Origin: Branchiostoma floridae
Taxonomy: Eukaryota; Chordata; Leptocardii; Amphioxiformes; Branchiostomatidae
Length of the DNA: 64,000 nt
Direction of reading: 5' to 3'
NCBI RefSeq assembly: GCF_000003815.2
Contig: NC_049980.1
Coordinates: 34,286,326-34,350,325, forward strand
Made by a program: the position numbers and the translations under genes. The notes beneath the pieces were generated by a model that was given only the letters and a program-made list of their open reading frames with translations, was not told where the DNA came from and made no database searches. Each line of letters opens with the position of its first letter. Positions within the stretch are counted from its first letter, which is position 1. Below are positions 12,701 to 24,700 of this stretch, one piece after another.

Positions 12701-15700
12701 TTGCAATAATTGAACATGTATTGTGTACATAATCAGAAAGAATGCAACACAGTATATTCCACGTCATTGAAGGCAGGAGGGTTATCTGACCTACAGAAGG
12801 GCTGGAACCACCATGGAATGCACCATGTAATATTTCTATTTGTATCATACACACCTGAGAAAACAATGTGAAATGAAGTTCAGAAAACTTGGTGCCCTGG
12901 TGTCTATGTCAGCTCCTATGCCCGAGTCCGCTATGCAAATTTCTGCCAGCAGCGCACGTGGCATGCCCAAATCGTGTTAAGAATTACCGTGTGAGGCCTG
13001 TAAGATGCAAGTAGGAAGCAGCTGTGAGACGCCATAAAATACTTACTGCTCCAGAACACCCAAATCAAACATAAGCACAGCCCAGGTAGGACATACATGT
13101 GTGTGTAAGTTCAGGTACGCCAGAAGTAGTTACGCATTGACAAGCAACTAGATATGATTTTGAAGATGGTCAAGGACGGTCAGTGTCACTGACAAAAGAT
13201 TGTGGCTACAATCCGAAATGTTTGACCGCTTCCAAAATCATATCCAGTTGCTTGAGTAGCCTTTTGGCATGTCTTATTACCTGGACATCTAACCTTTATC
13301 AATCATTGTATGTAAAGTAGAGTGTCATGTATATCGGTGAAGGCATTTCACAGTGCAGAGCATTTATATAAGCTTTTAGAATTGATGATTTGAAGAATTC
13401 TGATCTATGTCACCTGTCAGATCTGATCTCTATATGACACCTGATTCAGATGATATTCAAGATATTGTTATTCTAGCTGGACTTCTGCTGATTTTGTTTA
13501 TTTTTAGGTAAATCTAAATGTCTTTTCCATTGCTGGTTTGCAGGTGCAGAAGTTAGAAGCTGACAACACATCCCTGACCAGGCAGTTGGAAGACCAGGTT
13601 TCTCCCAGTAAAGTTCTCGCTGACAAGAACTCCCAACTGGTTAGTTTCCTCTACATCTACTGCTTTGGGGGCTTTATTTTTCCAAAAGACGTTTTCTAAG
13701 GTTCTCTATATATAGCCAAAGGCTGAAACCTACAATTTGTAAGCAGAGACTTTGTGTCACTTTAGAATCTATTTGAAAATCCATTAGTGACGTACCCTAG
13801 AGCAAATATTCATACTTTCCCAGAACTATCGTAGAGTGGAATTTGTTATCACCAAGTACAGTAGGGGCGTCTTCTCTGGATAGTTTTAAAGAACGCTTGC
13901 AGATAGTTGTGCAAGATTTAGGTGTGTCTGGACGTTCAGTGTAACATAACCAGGTGTGTGATACGCCGAAGGGCGGTTATACCGGCTATACAGATACAGA
14001 TTCTGAAGCTGGTGTGTTACACTGAAGGGCGGTTATGCCAGCTATATAGATACAGATACAGAATACTTCCTGGACTTCAAACAGCTTTCAAAATATGTTT
14101 TAAAGTTATTAACTGCTTTCCAGGTGAAAGAGCTGAACAGCAAGATGGCGCAGTTACAAGAGTTCAACGAGGAACACGTAGAAACTGTCAAGATCACCAA
14201 AGAGCTTCTCCGAGAGAAGGAGAAAGAGAACAGAGAGCTCAAACAGGCGATGAAGTCTCTTCAACGCGAGGCAGACGACTCACAAGAAGAAGTCTCCATA
14301 CTGAAGGAACAACTCAAGAAGAATGCAGACACGGCAGCTTCTAAAAGCACTGAGCAGGAGAACGCAGTCAAGACCATGAAACAGGAGGTCAAGTCACTGG
14401 AAGGAAGAGTTAAGAAGCTGACAGAGGAGAGCCTACAGCTAAAGGACCAGTTGAAGGATCGGGAGAAAGACTCAGCAAGCAAAGCAGTACAGCAGGAGAA
14501 CCACATGCTAGAGCTGGAGACGTTGAGTTTCGAGTTAGAAACGACGAAGCGAGATAAATCGAAGCTAGAGAAGCAGCTGAAGCTACAGCAGGAAGAAGCC
14601 TCCATGAGGAAGGCAGACGAAAACCAGCAGCTGGAAGAGATGGACAGACTGAAGGACGAGATCCAGGGTCTGAAATCAGAAAACCTGCAGGCTAAGGAGA
14701 AGCTACGGGACCTGGAGGAGGAAAACTCACTAAAAGCAACGTTTGTGGAGAAAGAAGCCATCCAGATGCAGGCCTTAAAGGAAAAGATCGAGTCGGTGGA
14801 AGGTGAGAATCTTGACCTGAAGGTCGAACTAGAGGAAGCCAAGGACGTGACAGCCCAGCTGAACGAGAGAATAAAAGAGCTTCAGGAGGAGGAGTGTAAG
14901 AAGGTGGGAGAAGCAGAGAAGAGGGAGTCTGTGCAAATGCAGTCACTAAGGGACCAGATCAACACTTTACAACAGCAGAATACCGATCTTCAGGTCAGTT
15001 CAGTAGTATCAGTTTTAATTTTTTACTTGTCTTTACGAGGGGCATTCAATAAGTAATGCCCCTGACCCACTTTCAGTTGTCTGATCTAAATGAAATTTTG
15101 CATGTGTAATGAGTCATATCTCTATACTAGGTTATGTTGCAAAAAACAGCTCTGAACTAATTGTGGTTACTGATTTACTGGTGTTTGAACTGAGTCAGGT
15201 GTGAAATGGACCAGGTGTGAAATGGAGCAAGTTGAGTGTCGCGCAGTGATCCGGTTTTTGTATTTGAAAGGACGCATACCAAAGGGGACTTTTGATGAAA
15301 TGAAAAAAAGTTATGGTGATGATGCCCCATCATATGACCTTGTAAAACGCTGGCATCCTGAATTCAAACAAGGCCGGAAGTCTGTGGAAACAGCTCCTAG
15401 GCCTGGTCGTCCCTCTTCTGCCTTTGATGAGGCATCTGTCGGAGGACCAACCTGGGATGTCCTACAAGAACGGTGTCCAGAGCTACATCAAATGATGGGA
15501 GAAATGCAAAACTCTGGGTGGTTCCTATGAAGAGAAAGACTAATAACTGTCCCAAGTTTCATTAATCTCCTGCTATGGGAAATGGGTCAGGGACATTACT
15601 TATTGAATGCCCCTCGTATTTACACATTTATTTTATCATCTTTTGTCATCATCATACATGAATATTACCTTGACAGATGAATGAAAGAATGAATGAATTA

Positions 15701-18700
15701 AAAAATGAATGAAAAGTAATAAAATTAATGAATTGTTGAATGAATAGGTCTGGAGGGCCTTACAAATGTAGACCAGATTTGGTCTCTGTCTTACCAATTT
15801 AAGCTCTTTCCATTTACAGTACCTGAAGTTTTTAAGTACAATTCAATCTCCATAACTGGATTTTGAAAAAATGGAGATTTATTTCCAAAGTTTTGTTATC
15901 TAGTTGTAGAGATTGAATTGTATTTGAATATTGTTTACCTGGATGTCTAACCTTCATGAAAGTGCCTAAAATTGTATTAGGAATGTAAATTGTTTTCTTG
16001 TGCATGATAAAAATGCCCATTGACACTACAGGAGACCCTTCAGAGCCAGGAGGTTCGGATGCGGGAGGCTCGGGAGATCAACACTTTTATGGTCATTTCT
16101 GTTTCTCTGAGAGTCTCTTAGTCTTCAAGGAAGGCAGATTTGGAGCCATGTGTGTCTTGTGGGTTATAAATTAAAGTATACTTTGATACTCTACAGGATA
16201 ACCTCAGCAGCCAGGAGGTTCGGATGCGGGAGGCTCGGGAGGTCAACACTGTTATGGTCATTTCTGTTTCTTCTCTTAATCTTAAAGGAAGGCAGATTTG
16301 GAACCATGTGTGTCTTGTGGAATATAAGAGTCCATTTCTTTACACTACAGGAGAACCTTCACAGCCAGGAGGTTCGGATGCGGGAGGCACGGGGAATTAA
16401 TACTTTTAGTCTAAAAGGAAGCAGATTTGGAACCATGTGTGTCTTGTGGGTTATAAGAGTACACTCTGTGACACCATACAGGATAACCTCAGCAGCCAGG
16501 ATGTTCGGATGCGGGAGGCTCGGGAGATCAACACCGTTATGGTCATTCATTAGTTTGGAGAAGAAGAGACAGAGCAAAAACAGTTGTTTACCTTCCATTA
16601 TATAATAAACTTTTATAAACACCATACAGGAGACCCTTCAGAGCCAGGAGGTTCGGATGCGGGAGGCTCGGGAGATCAACACCCAGCTGGGGACCCGGGT
16701 CCAGGAGCTGGAGAGGGAGAGAGCACTCCGGATCATCGGCGAGGAGACCGAGTCCAACCAGGTGTTTGTTTGTTTGTTTGTTTATTTGTTTGCACCTTAG
16801 ACCCTCCCGCAACACTGTTGCATTGGTCGAACTTTCATAACTTTCTCCAAAGGTTGTGGTCTTGAGCAGCTATATACTGCCATGCTTTCCATGTTGTAGA
16901 CACCCATTTTCCTTCCATCATCTAAGATTGTCCGTCTTAGTGTAGTTTTAGGCCTGCCCTTGGGGTGGGTGCCCTTAGGAGCCCATGACATAGCTTTTTT
17001 GGTTGATCTTCTGTCGGAAAGGCACCATACAGAGCAGTGACCACCAATCATGTCTTCCCTATCCTTATAATGCATTTAATGGCAAATAGAAGCTGTCAAA
17101 AGTCACCTACCTGACGTTTCGTTCTCGAAAAACTAACATTGAGAGGGTAGCCCGGCTTCTAAAATGTCCATTCTCAACTTTTCGGAACTTTCTGACCGGT
17201 GATTTGCATCCAAACGCAACTCGGTGACCTTTGACCCCATCTGGCACTACAATGACAGCTACATAACAAACTTCTTTCTAGTGTTCCAGGCACCCAAAAC
17301 AGGCTTAAAAGTCTGTTTTTTTCGACATAATAAAAAACCTACAACCCTTACCTGTAGAATACAGCTCCAAGATGCCAACATTTCCAAAGAAACACACATC
17401 TTCTGATACTTTTAAAAATCAATCCTGTGGGGACTCACCGGGGACCTTCTGCGCAGCCGTCAATAAGCCTATTTGCATTTACCAGTACGCATGCGCGGAA
17501 TTTCCTTAGCAACGAAAAAAGTGAGATAAACAAGTCGCGTTCGACAGGGCAGCGTGTGTCCAGGTTCAATGTTCAAGTGTCGAGATTTTTAGCCTCTACA
17601 CGGCGTTAACGGCAGCTACCCGCCTGGATCTGATGTTCCAACGATGTCCTAAACCTTGTGTACCTGAAACACCGTGTTCTGTTTCGCTTCAGAGGAATTT
17701 ACGGTACGTTTTTTGACGGTATCCAAGCAAGTGTTACCACAGTTAGTGATAACGCATGCATCCCTCCCCCATGCACGATGCCATCTATCTTTGCCGCTTA
17801 CTTCTAGAATTTTTGTCCATTCTCACTACAGCCAGGTTTTTGTCTGTAAAGGTTACCAGTGTGACATAATTAGGAAATTTTAACCTACGTATGTTATAAA
17901 CCGTAAAAATGTTAGCTAAAATGCACGACCTTGTGTCTTCACAATAATGAAAGCCGATATGGTCACTGTCTCGTGATCTCTCGTGTCCGGACATGACCCC
18001 GCTTGCACTGACTGAGGAGCTTTCGTACTGTGACCAACACTTCGATTAGAAAGATAAAAAAAATGTTAAGAACCAACAGCGAGTACACTAATAATCGCAG
18101 TAAATGGCTTGGATGTCCGTATTAGTATTAAACTGGTGCTTTAGGTTGAAAAATTGTACTATTATATATGTGCAAGCAAGGTCGCTGCAAGTTATGCAGA
18201 CGTGACGGTGGGGAGGGGTGCATGTAGAATGTGCATTGAAGTGTATTGCGCTTTAAAGCTGTATTTTTTGTTTAAGTGTTGATATTTGCTTTAATGTTTC
18301 TTCCTTTTTTTTAAGGTGCCGGAGTTCAACATGAGGCTGTGTGCAGTGGTCGGCTGCGGTAATGGAACATATCAACCAAGGCGGTTTCAACCTTCTTGTA
18401 TCAACTTTAAAAAAAGGAAGTCAGGGACATGTCCAAATAAAAACATGGAACAAAAAAAGGATTTTGATGATGCAACTGTCCCCAACCTTTCCAGCTATGC
18501 ATTTCCCACTGACAAGAAAGACCCATGGTCGGACAAAACTGTTCTTGCTCACAGATTGCCAACACTTGGGTTCGCTTCCTGTCTGTTACACTACAACTAC
18601 TGATAGTATGGCCAAGTAGAGCTGCAATTTCCAAGACCTTGCCACCACAGTTCAAGAAACAATGTAGTAGAATAAGATGCATAATTGATTGTACAGAAAT

Positions 18701-21700
18701 ATTTATTGAGAGACCTAGATCTTTAGACTTACAAGCCTCCACATGGTATGACTATAAAAACACAATACTTTAAAGCCGTTTGTAGGGATCACACCAAATG
18801 GGCACATCTCCTTTCTTTCAAAGACCTATGGCGGAAGAGCCTCTGATGTGTTCATTACCTGGGACTGTGGCTTTTTAGATTTGGTTGATCCAAATGACGT
18901 TATAAAAATAATGGCAGATAGGGGATTTCCAATCCAGGAGGACCTGATGCTGCTGAATGCAACACTAGAAATACCACCAGCAGCATAGGGGAGGCGACAC
19001 ATGACAAGAGACAAAGTAAAGAAAACAAAAACTGTTGCAAACTTGAGGATCCGCGTAGAGCGTGCTAACAATCGACTGAAGGACTTCAAAATCCTGGAGG
19101 GTACATTTCCCATAACACTCATGTCAGCAGTAGATGACATTATCAAGGTCTGTGCTGCATTGGTTCGGAACCTACAGCCAGACTTGGTCAAATAAACAGT
19201 TGGCATACAAGCCATTCAAGTTGGCAGAGATAAACTGTATTGAATTGCTGGCAGCTGAGTGCCAGTGACTTTTTTAATGATCCTTTACTGATTATGTTGT
19301 GATAGCAGGAAACTGTGACCGATGATAATAATGACAATGTAATGAAGATGTAATAGATAAAAGTGGATCCTTTCTGTAACATGTCCTCAAATGTATTCTC
19401 AAACATTTTTCATACATTAAGTTGTGAGTTCTGTACATTTATGCTGCCATACTGGTCCAGGTGATGTAGGAACATATTTTTTGGAACAAAATCAACGGGA
19501 TCTTACTTTTGCCTTTGTTCATGAAGTGGCTTGTGTAATGGGAAATGATTTATCGAACAGACAAACTAACAAACTAGCAGTAGGAGCTCACAATAATTAT
19601 GTTTTCCCGATATGGATAAAATTGCTCTTGCTGGTGTCTTCTTTTCATTTCTTTTTCTACTGTCAGGAACCAATCAGAGCTTATAACTGCCATGAACCAA
19701 TCAATTTTAGAACTGCATTAGCAAATTAGCAGTATAACTATGAAGAACCGTCCTGTGTCTTAGCTATTCATGTGTATAAACTTCCGCCTCCTCATCCATT
19801 ACGGCCGGAACGAAAATGAAAAAAAAAAACTCCACTTTACTTCATATACTGCCAGTAAAACAGAAACACACGTCTTACACCAGACTTCAAAAACTTAAAA
19901 TTATCTTTATTCTTAACTGACAGTTCTAGAATCTTCTTTAGAACAGGTGTACGTTCGTACCTGTCAGGTGGGAACACCTGCGGCGCCGCACGGCGCGGCG
20001 CGGAGCGCCATCTCCTTGAACAAACGCTGACACTACACACGCGTGACGCAACACTGGGTTGGCAAGTTATCTCCCAAAATGGCGGATTTTACCCGTCATG
20101 CATTTAGCGCCGGTAATTGCGAATAGGCTTATTAGGGGTCATTGCCCTTGTAGGGGCCCGAACTTGAGAATTGACAAGTTTCAATCATTTCGCATGATGC
20201 GAGTAAGAGTTTTCAAACATTATCCCAAGTTTCAAAGCTTTCTGACCAAGAATGCTCCCAGGGGAATGGATCTCATGGCAGGTGTCAGAGGACTTTCCTC
20301 AAGGCTTTGGCAGTGGTTTGAGGCATTTGATAGGCTCCATAGCATTAACCAAAAAGTGACACAAACTGAAGAAAAAGTTAAAAGCTGATCTTTCTAGCAT
20401 AAGGAAAGTATTCTCCCACCATTTACACACCTAAAGTTGTATTGAAAAGCTGCCAGGTTAGACTTTGAAGCATTTTATGAGAGTGCATATTACATTATCA
20501 ATAAAAGGTACAGAAAGTAAGAAATCAGGCCCAAAACCACTAATATGGCAGAATTTCTCAAGAAATTTCAGTCAGTTGAGTCAGGTAAAGCCTTTCTTTT
20601 GCCCATATAACCAATTTTTGGGAACATATTGGCCCCCATGATATATAAGCCCCCAAGGACACACCTACTACCCCCCCCCCCCCTCATTCTATGCACTCTC
20701 ATCATCTGCTCCAAAGTGTGGTCTAACAGCATTTAGATACAAATTTTGGTGTCTAAACTGATGGAGAGTAGTCCCCTTATGACAGGGTGAGCAGATTTTA
20801 CCATTTTCCCCTGTTTGTGCCACTTTTTGCTAAACAATATGAAGTCTAACCAAAGCCACAAACCTTACCACATCCCTCCTGACACCTGTGCTCCCTGGGG
20901 ACCAATCCTTGGAGTAGGGTCTCAGTGAAGTCTTTAAAACTTGTGACGATGCTTGACAACCCTTCCCGCATCACTTGAAGTGTCTTGACACCTGCTAATT
21001 TTGAACTTGACTACCCTGCCGAACATGGCAGAGCAGTGACCACCAATCATGTCTTCCCTATCCTTATAATGCATTTAATGGCAAATAGAAGCTGTCAAAA
21101 GTCACCTACCTGACGTTTCGTTCTCGAAAAACTAACATTGAGAGGGTAGCCCGGCTTCTAAAATGTCCATTCTCAACTTTTCGGAACTTTCTGACCGGTG
21201 ATTTGCATCCAAACGCAACTCGGTGACCTTTGACCCCATCTGGCACTACAATGACAGCTACATAACAAACTTCTTTCTAGTGTTCCAGGCACCCAAAACA
21301 GGCTTAAAAGTCTGTTTTTTTCGACATAATAAAAAACCTACAACCCTTACCTGTAGAATACAGCTCCAAGATGCCAACATTTCCAAAGAAAAACACATCT
21401 TCTGATACTTTTAAAAATCAATCCTGTGGGGACTCACCGGGGACCTTCTGCGCAGCCGTCAATTAGGGGTCATTGCCCTACATGTCCGACAAACCTCAAT
21501 CTTCTTTTTCTGACTGTCTCACTGGCTAGAGGCACCTTAGCTCTTTGCATGAGCTCTTCATTTGTGACGTGGTCACGCCAGGAGATGCCTAGGATTGTCC
21601 TAAGGCATTTACGTTGGAAAGTGTCAAGTGATTTTGTTATCTCTGCAGTGCTTTCCAAGATTCACATGCATACGTGGCTATTGGAATCACAATGGTCTGG

Positions 21701-24700
21701 AAAGTACATCCTGGTTATGTATTTGTTTGCACAACAAGAAAATAACATACGAAAATAATTTCATCAGGTTGGTAGAATATAGGATATATGAGAATTCTTG
21801 TACACAACCAGGATGTACTTTGCTGAGTAAGATGTCTGAAAGACACCGAAACGTAAACTGGTTGTGTACAAGAATTCTCATATATCCAAGAAAAACATGA
21901 TACAAAATATGATAAGTTTAGTCCACTGTGTTCTGCTGCTGCAGTGGTCTGAACACCCTGCAGCTGCAATCAGTCTTTCTTCAACTTCCTCCACTTTGTT
22001 GTGTTCATCGTCAACTTCCTTAGCTCCCGTAGTTTCCTTTCTGACCGCGACAGTCCTAAACTTCTATCTTAACAAATTGAATAAACAATATATAGATAAA
22101 ACAGATGCAGGAGGAGTAAAAAAACATGTACATGTAAAGCTAAGATACTAGGTCCTCTTCCTCTATACTGGAGTTGAGCGTATCCTATACATATGATAGT
22201 AAAGGTAAGTGCAGTTGGCTAAGATGCTTTAATTTAGTATCAGATGGGCGTTCAGGGCACTTTTGAACATCAGAAATGCCAGAAAAGAGGATGTTGTTTG
22301 TATTTTAATTCATTTGCATATTTATGTAGCTGAAGTCACTAAAGAACCAAGTGCAGTCCCTGGAAGACGAGAAGCAACAAATCCAAGACAAACTAAAGGA
22401 ACAAGTTCAAAGTCTTGACCTTGAGAACCAGCAGCTTCAGGACAGGTTAAGACAGAAGGAAGCGGAGACAGCAAACAGGGCGGCGGAGGATGCGAAGATC
22501 GAGGGGAAACTGGAAGAGTTTAAGTCAAAACTTGCAAGACTGGAGGAGATCAACCAGGAACAACAGGTGAGTTTACATGTCGATCTCCAAAATTTTGTGC
22601 CAGGTTTTTTTTTTTCGTTTTTCATGGTGTCCCCTCCTCCGCAAATATGCATTTCCAACGTATGACTACTGCACTGCAAAATTGTTATAAACTGTAAACT
22701 TGGGTGGGGTTTATGTAGACTCTGTGTGTTTCAACAAGTTTGTTCAAGTGTAGTAGAGCAGTTTGGTTGATAAGACCACCTTGTTGTTCCTCTCCAGACC
22801 AGACTAGAGAAACAGGAGTCCAGTCTACATGTACCAGCAGTTTGACTTGTCTTTAATGTTTAGTAGAACAGTTTGGTTGATAAGACCACCTTGTTGTTCC
22901 TCTCCAGACCAGACTAGAGAAACAGGAGTCCTAGCCCAGTCTACATGTACCAGCAGTTTGGCTTGTCTCTAATGTTTAGTAGAACAGTTTGGTTGATAAG
23001 ACCACCTTGTTGTTCCTCTCCAGACCAGACTAGAGAAACAGGAGTCCCTGATAGCCCAGTCTACATGTACCAGCAGTTTGACTTGTCTCTAATGTTTAGT
23101 AGAACAGTTTGGTTGATAAGACCATGTTTTTTACATTACCAGACCCGCCTGGAGAAACAGGAGTCCCTGATAGCCCAGTCTGCAGCAGATGGCAGGGTGA
23201 AGAAGCAGGTTGAAGCCCTCAGGAGCCAGCTTTCCAGGCTACAGCTACAACATACGGTTAGTTACCAAATTTTTCTCAATTTTTAGCACTCACTCCAGGA
23301 AGCCCCATTTCTGTCTGTCTGTTTGTCTGTCTGTGTTTGTGTGTGTGTTAGTGTGTGTGTGTTTGTGTGACGTGTTTATATAATATATGTGTTAGTGTAT
23401 GTGTGTGTGTGTGTGTGTGTTTGTGTGACTGTGTGTGTGCGTGTGTGTGTGTGTTTGTGTTTCCACAATNNNNNNNNNNNNNNNNNNNNNNNNNNNNNNN
23501 NNNNNNNNNNNNNNNNNNNNNNNNNNNNNNNNNNNNNNNNNNNNNNNNNNNNNNNNNNNNNNNNNNNNNCGGAATGAATCTCTCCTCCCTCATGTTTATT
23601 TCTCCAGGAAGCCAACAGGAGACACAAGGAGCAGATCAGCACCTACCGTACACACCTGCTCAGCTCCATACAGGTGAGAACTGTACCTTCCTACCGTACA
23701 CACCTGCTCAGCTCCATACAGGTGAGAACTGTACCTTCCTACCGTACACACCTGCTCAGCTCCATACAGGTGAGAACTGTACCTTCCTACCGTACACACC
23801 TGCTCAGCTCCATACAGGTGAGAACTGTACCTTCCTACCGTACACACCTGCTCAGCTCCATACAGGTGAGAACTGTACCTTCCTACTGTACACACCTGCT
23901 CAGCTCCATACAGGTGAGAACTGTACCTTCCTACTGTACACACCTGCTCAGCTCCATACAGGTGAGAACTGTACCTTCCTACCGCACACACCTGCTCAGC
24001 TCCATACAGGTGAGAACTGTACCTTCCTACTGTACACACCTGCTCAGCTCCATACAGGTGAGAACTGTACCTTCCTACTGTACACACCTGCTCAGCTCCA
24101 TACAGGTGAGAACTGTACCTTCCTACTGTACACACCTGCTCAGCTCCATATAGGTGAGAATTGAACCTTAAAGAAAGGCAAACATTGTATCTGCTAGCTT
24201 TCTACCTCTCCTTCTTTTTCCATGCTTAGAAAATAGGATCAATGACCTGCACTTAGCAATATCGGACCAATCCTATTGTATCAAATGCCATATCAAACAG
24301 ACCCGTGCAACTATTCTTTTCAAACACCTCCATCAAAACAGCCCCAGTGGGGCAGAAATGGCCAAAGAAAAAGGCTATATACCTTCTTTATGAAAAACTA
24401 CACCCACCGAGTGAAGCATTACTTTGTTGGTGGTCGGCGTACAGCTTTAATTTTCTATGCGAACTTGAAATCATTTCAATCCATACAAGTCATGTAAAGC
24501 GATTCTGATTGTCGTTGAAGAGATTTATTAGTCACGTATGTTGACAGTTAATAGAATTTTTTCATCACTCAATGACTGACTGTTATTAAAGGTAAGGAAA
24601 CGTACCTCCAAATTTTCGATGGCTATCCAGTCCAGCAGTGATGGCTGGGAGCTGCCCAAGTCCTACTTACCCTTACTCCCGAAGGAGGTGGGATGGGGGG

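Larger units (their letters stand above)
17032..21478. mobile_element. LTR-like element with 448-bp terminal direct repeats, inserted in a LINE
   Basis: The left repeat is 17032-17464 plus 20133-20147 (split by a younger transposon). The right repeat is 21031-21478. They are the same length, and I noticed only one mismatch (near 17394). The target duplication is TACA at 17028-17031 and 21479-21482. Terminal direct repeats plus a 4-bp duplication point to an LTR retroelement. However, the repeats begin GAGCAGTGACC and end GGTCATTGCCC rather than TG...CA, and the 883-bp interior (20148-21030) encodes nothing recognisable. It is therefore a small non-autonomous element of uncertain class. Confidence 0.75.

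Noticed and set aside
23676-24135. Long open frames across the 48-bp array on both strands
   Set aside because: A 48-bp unit without stops keeps several frames open automatically. Only the plus frame continuous with exon q has biological context; the minus-strand frame is an artefact of the repeat.
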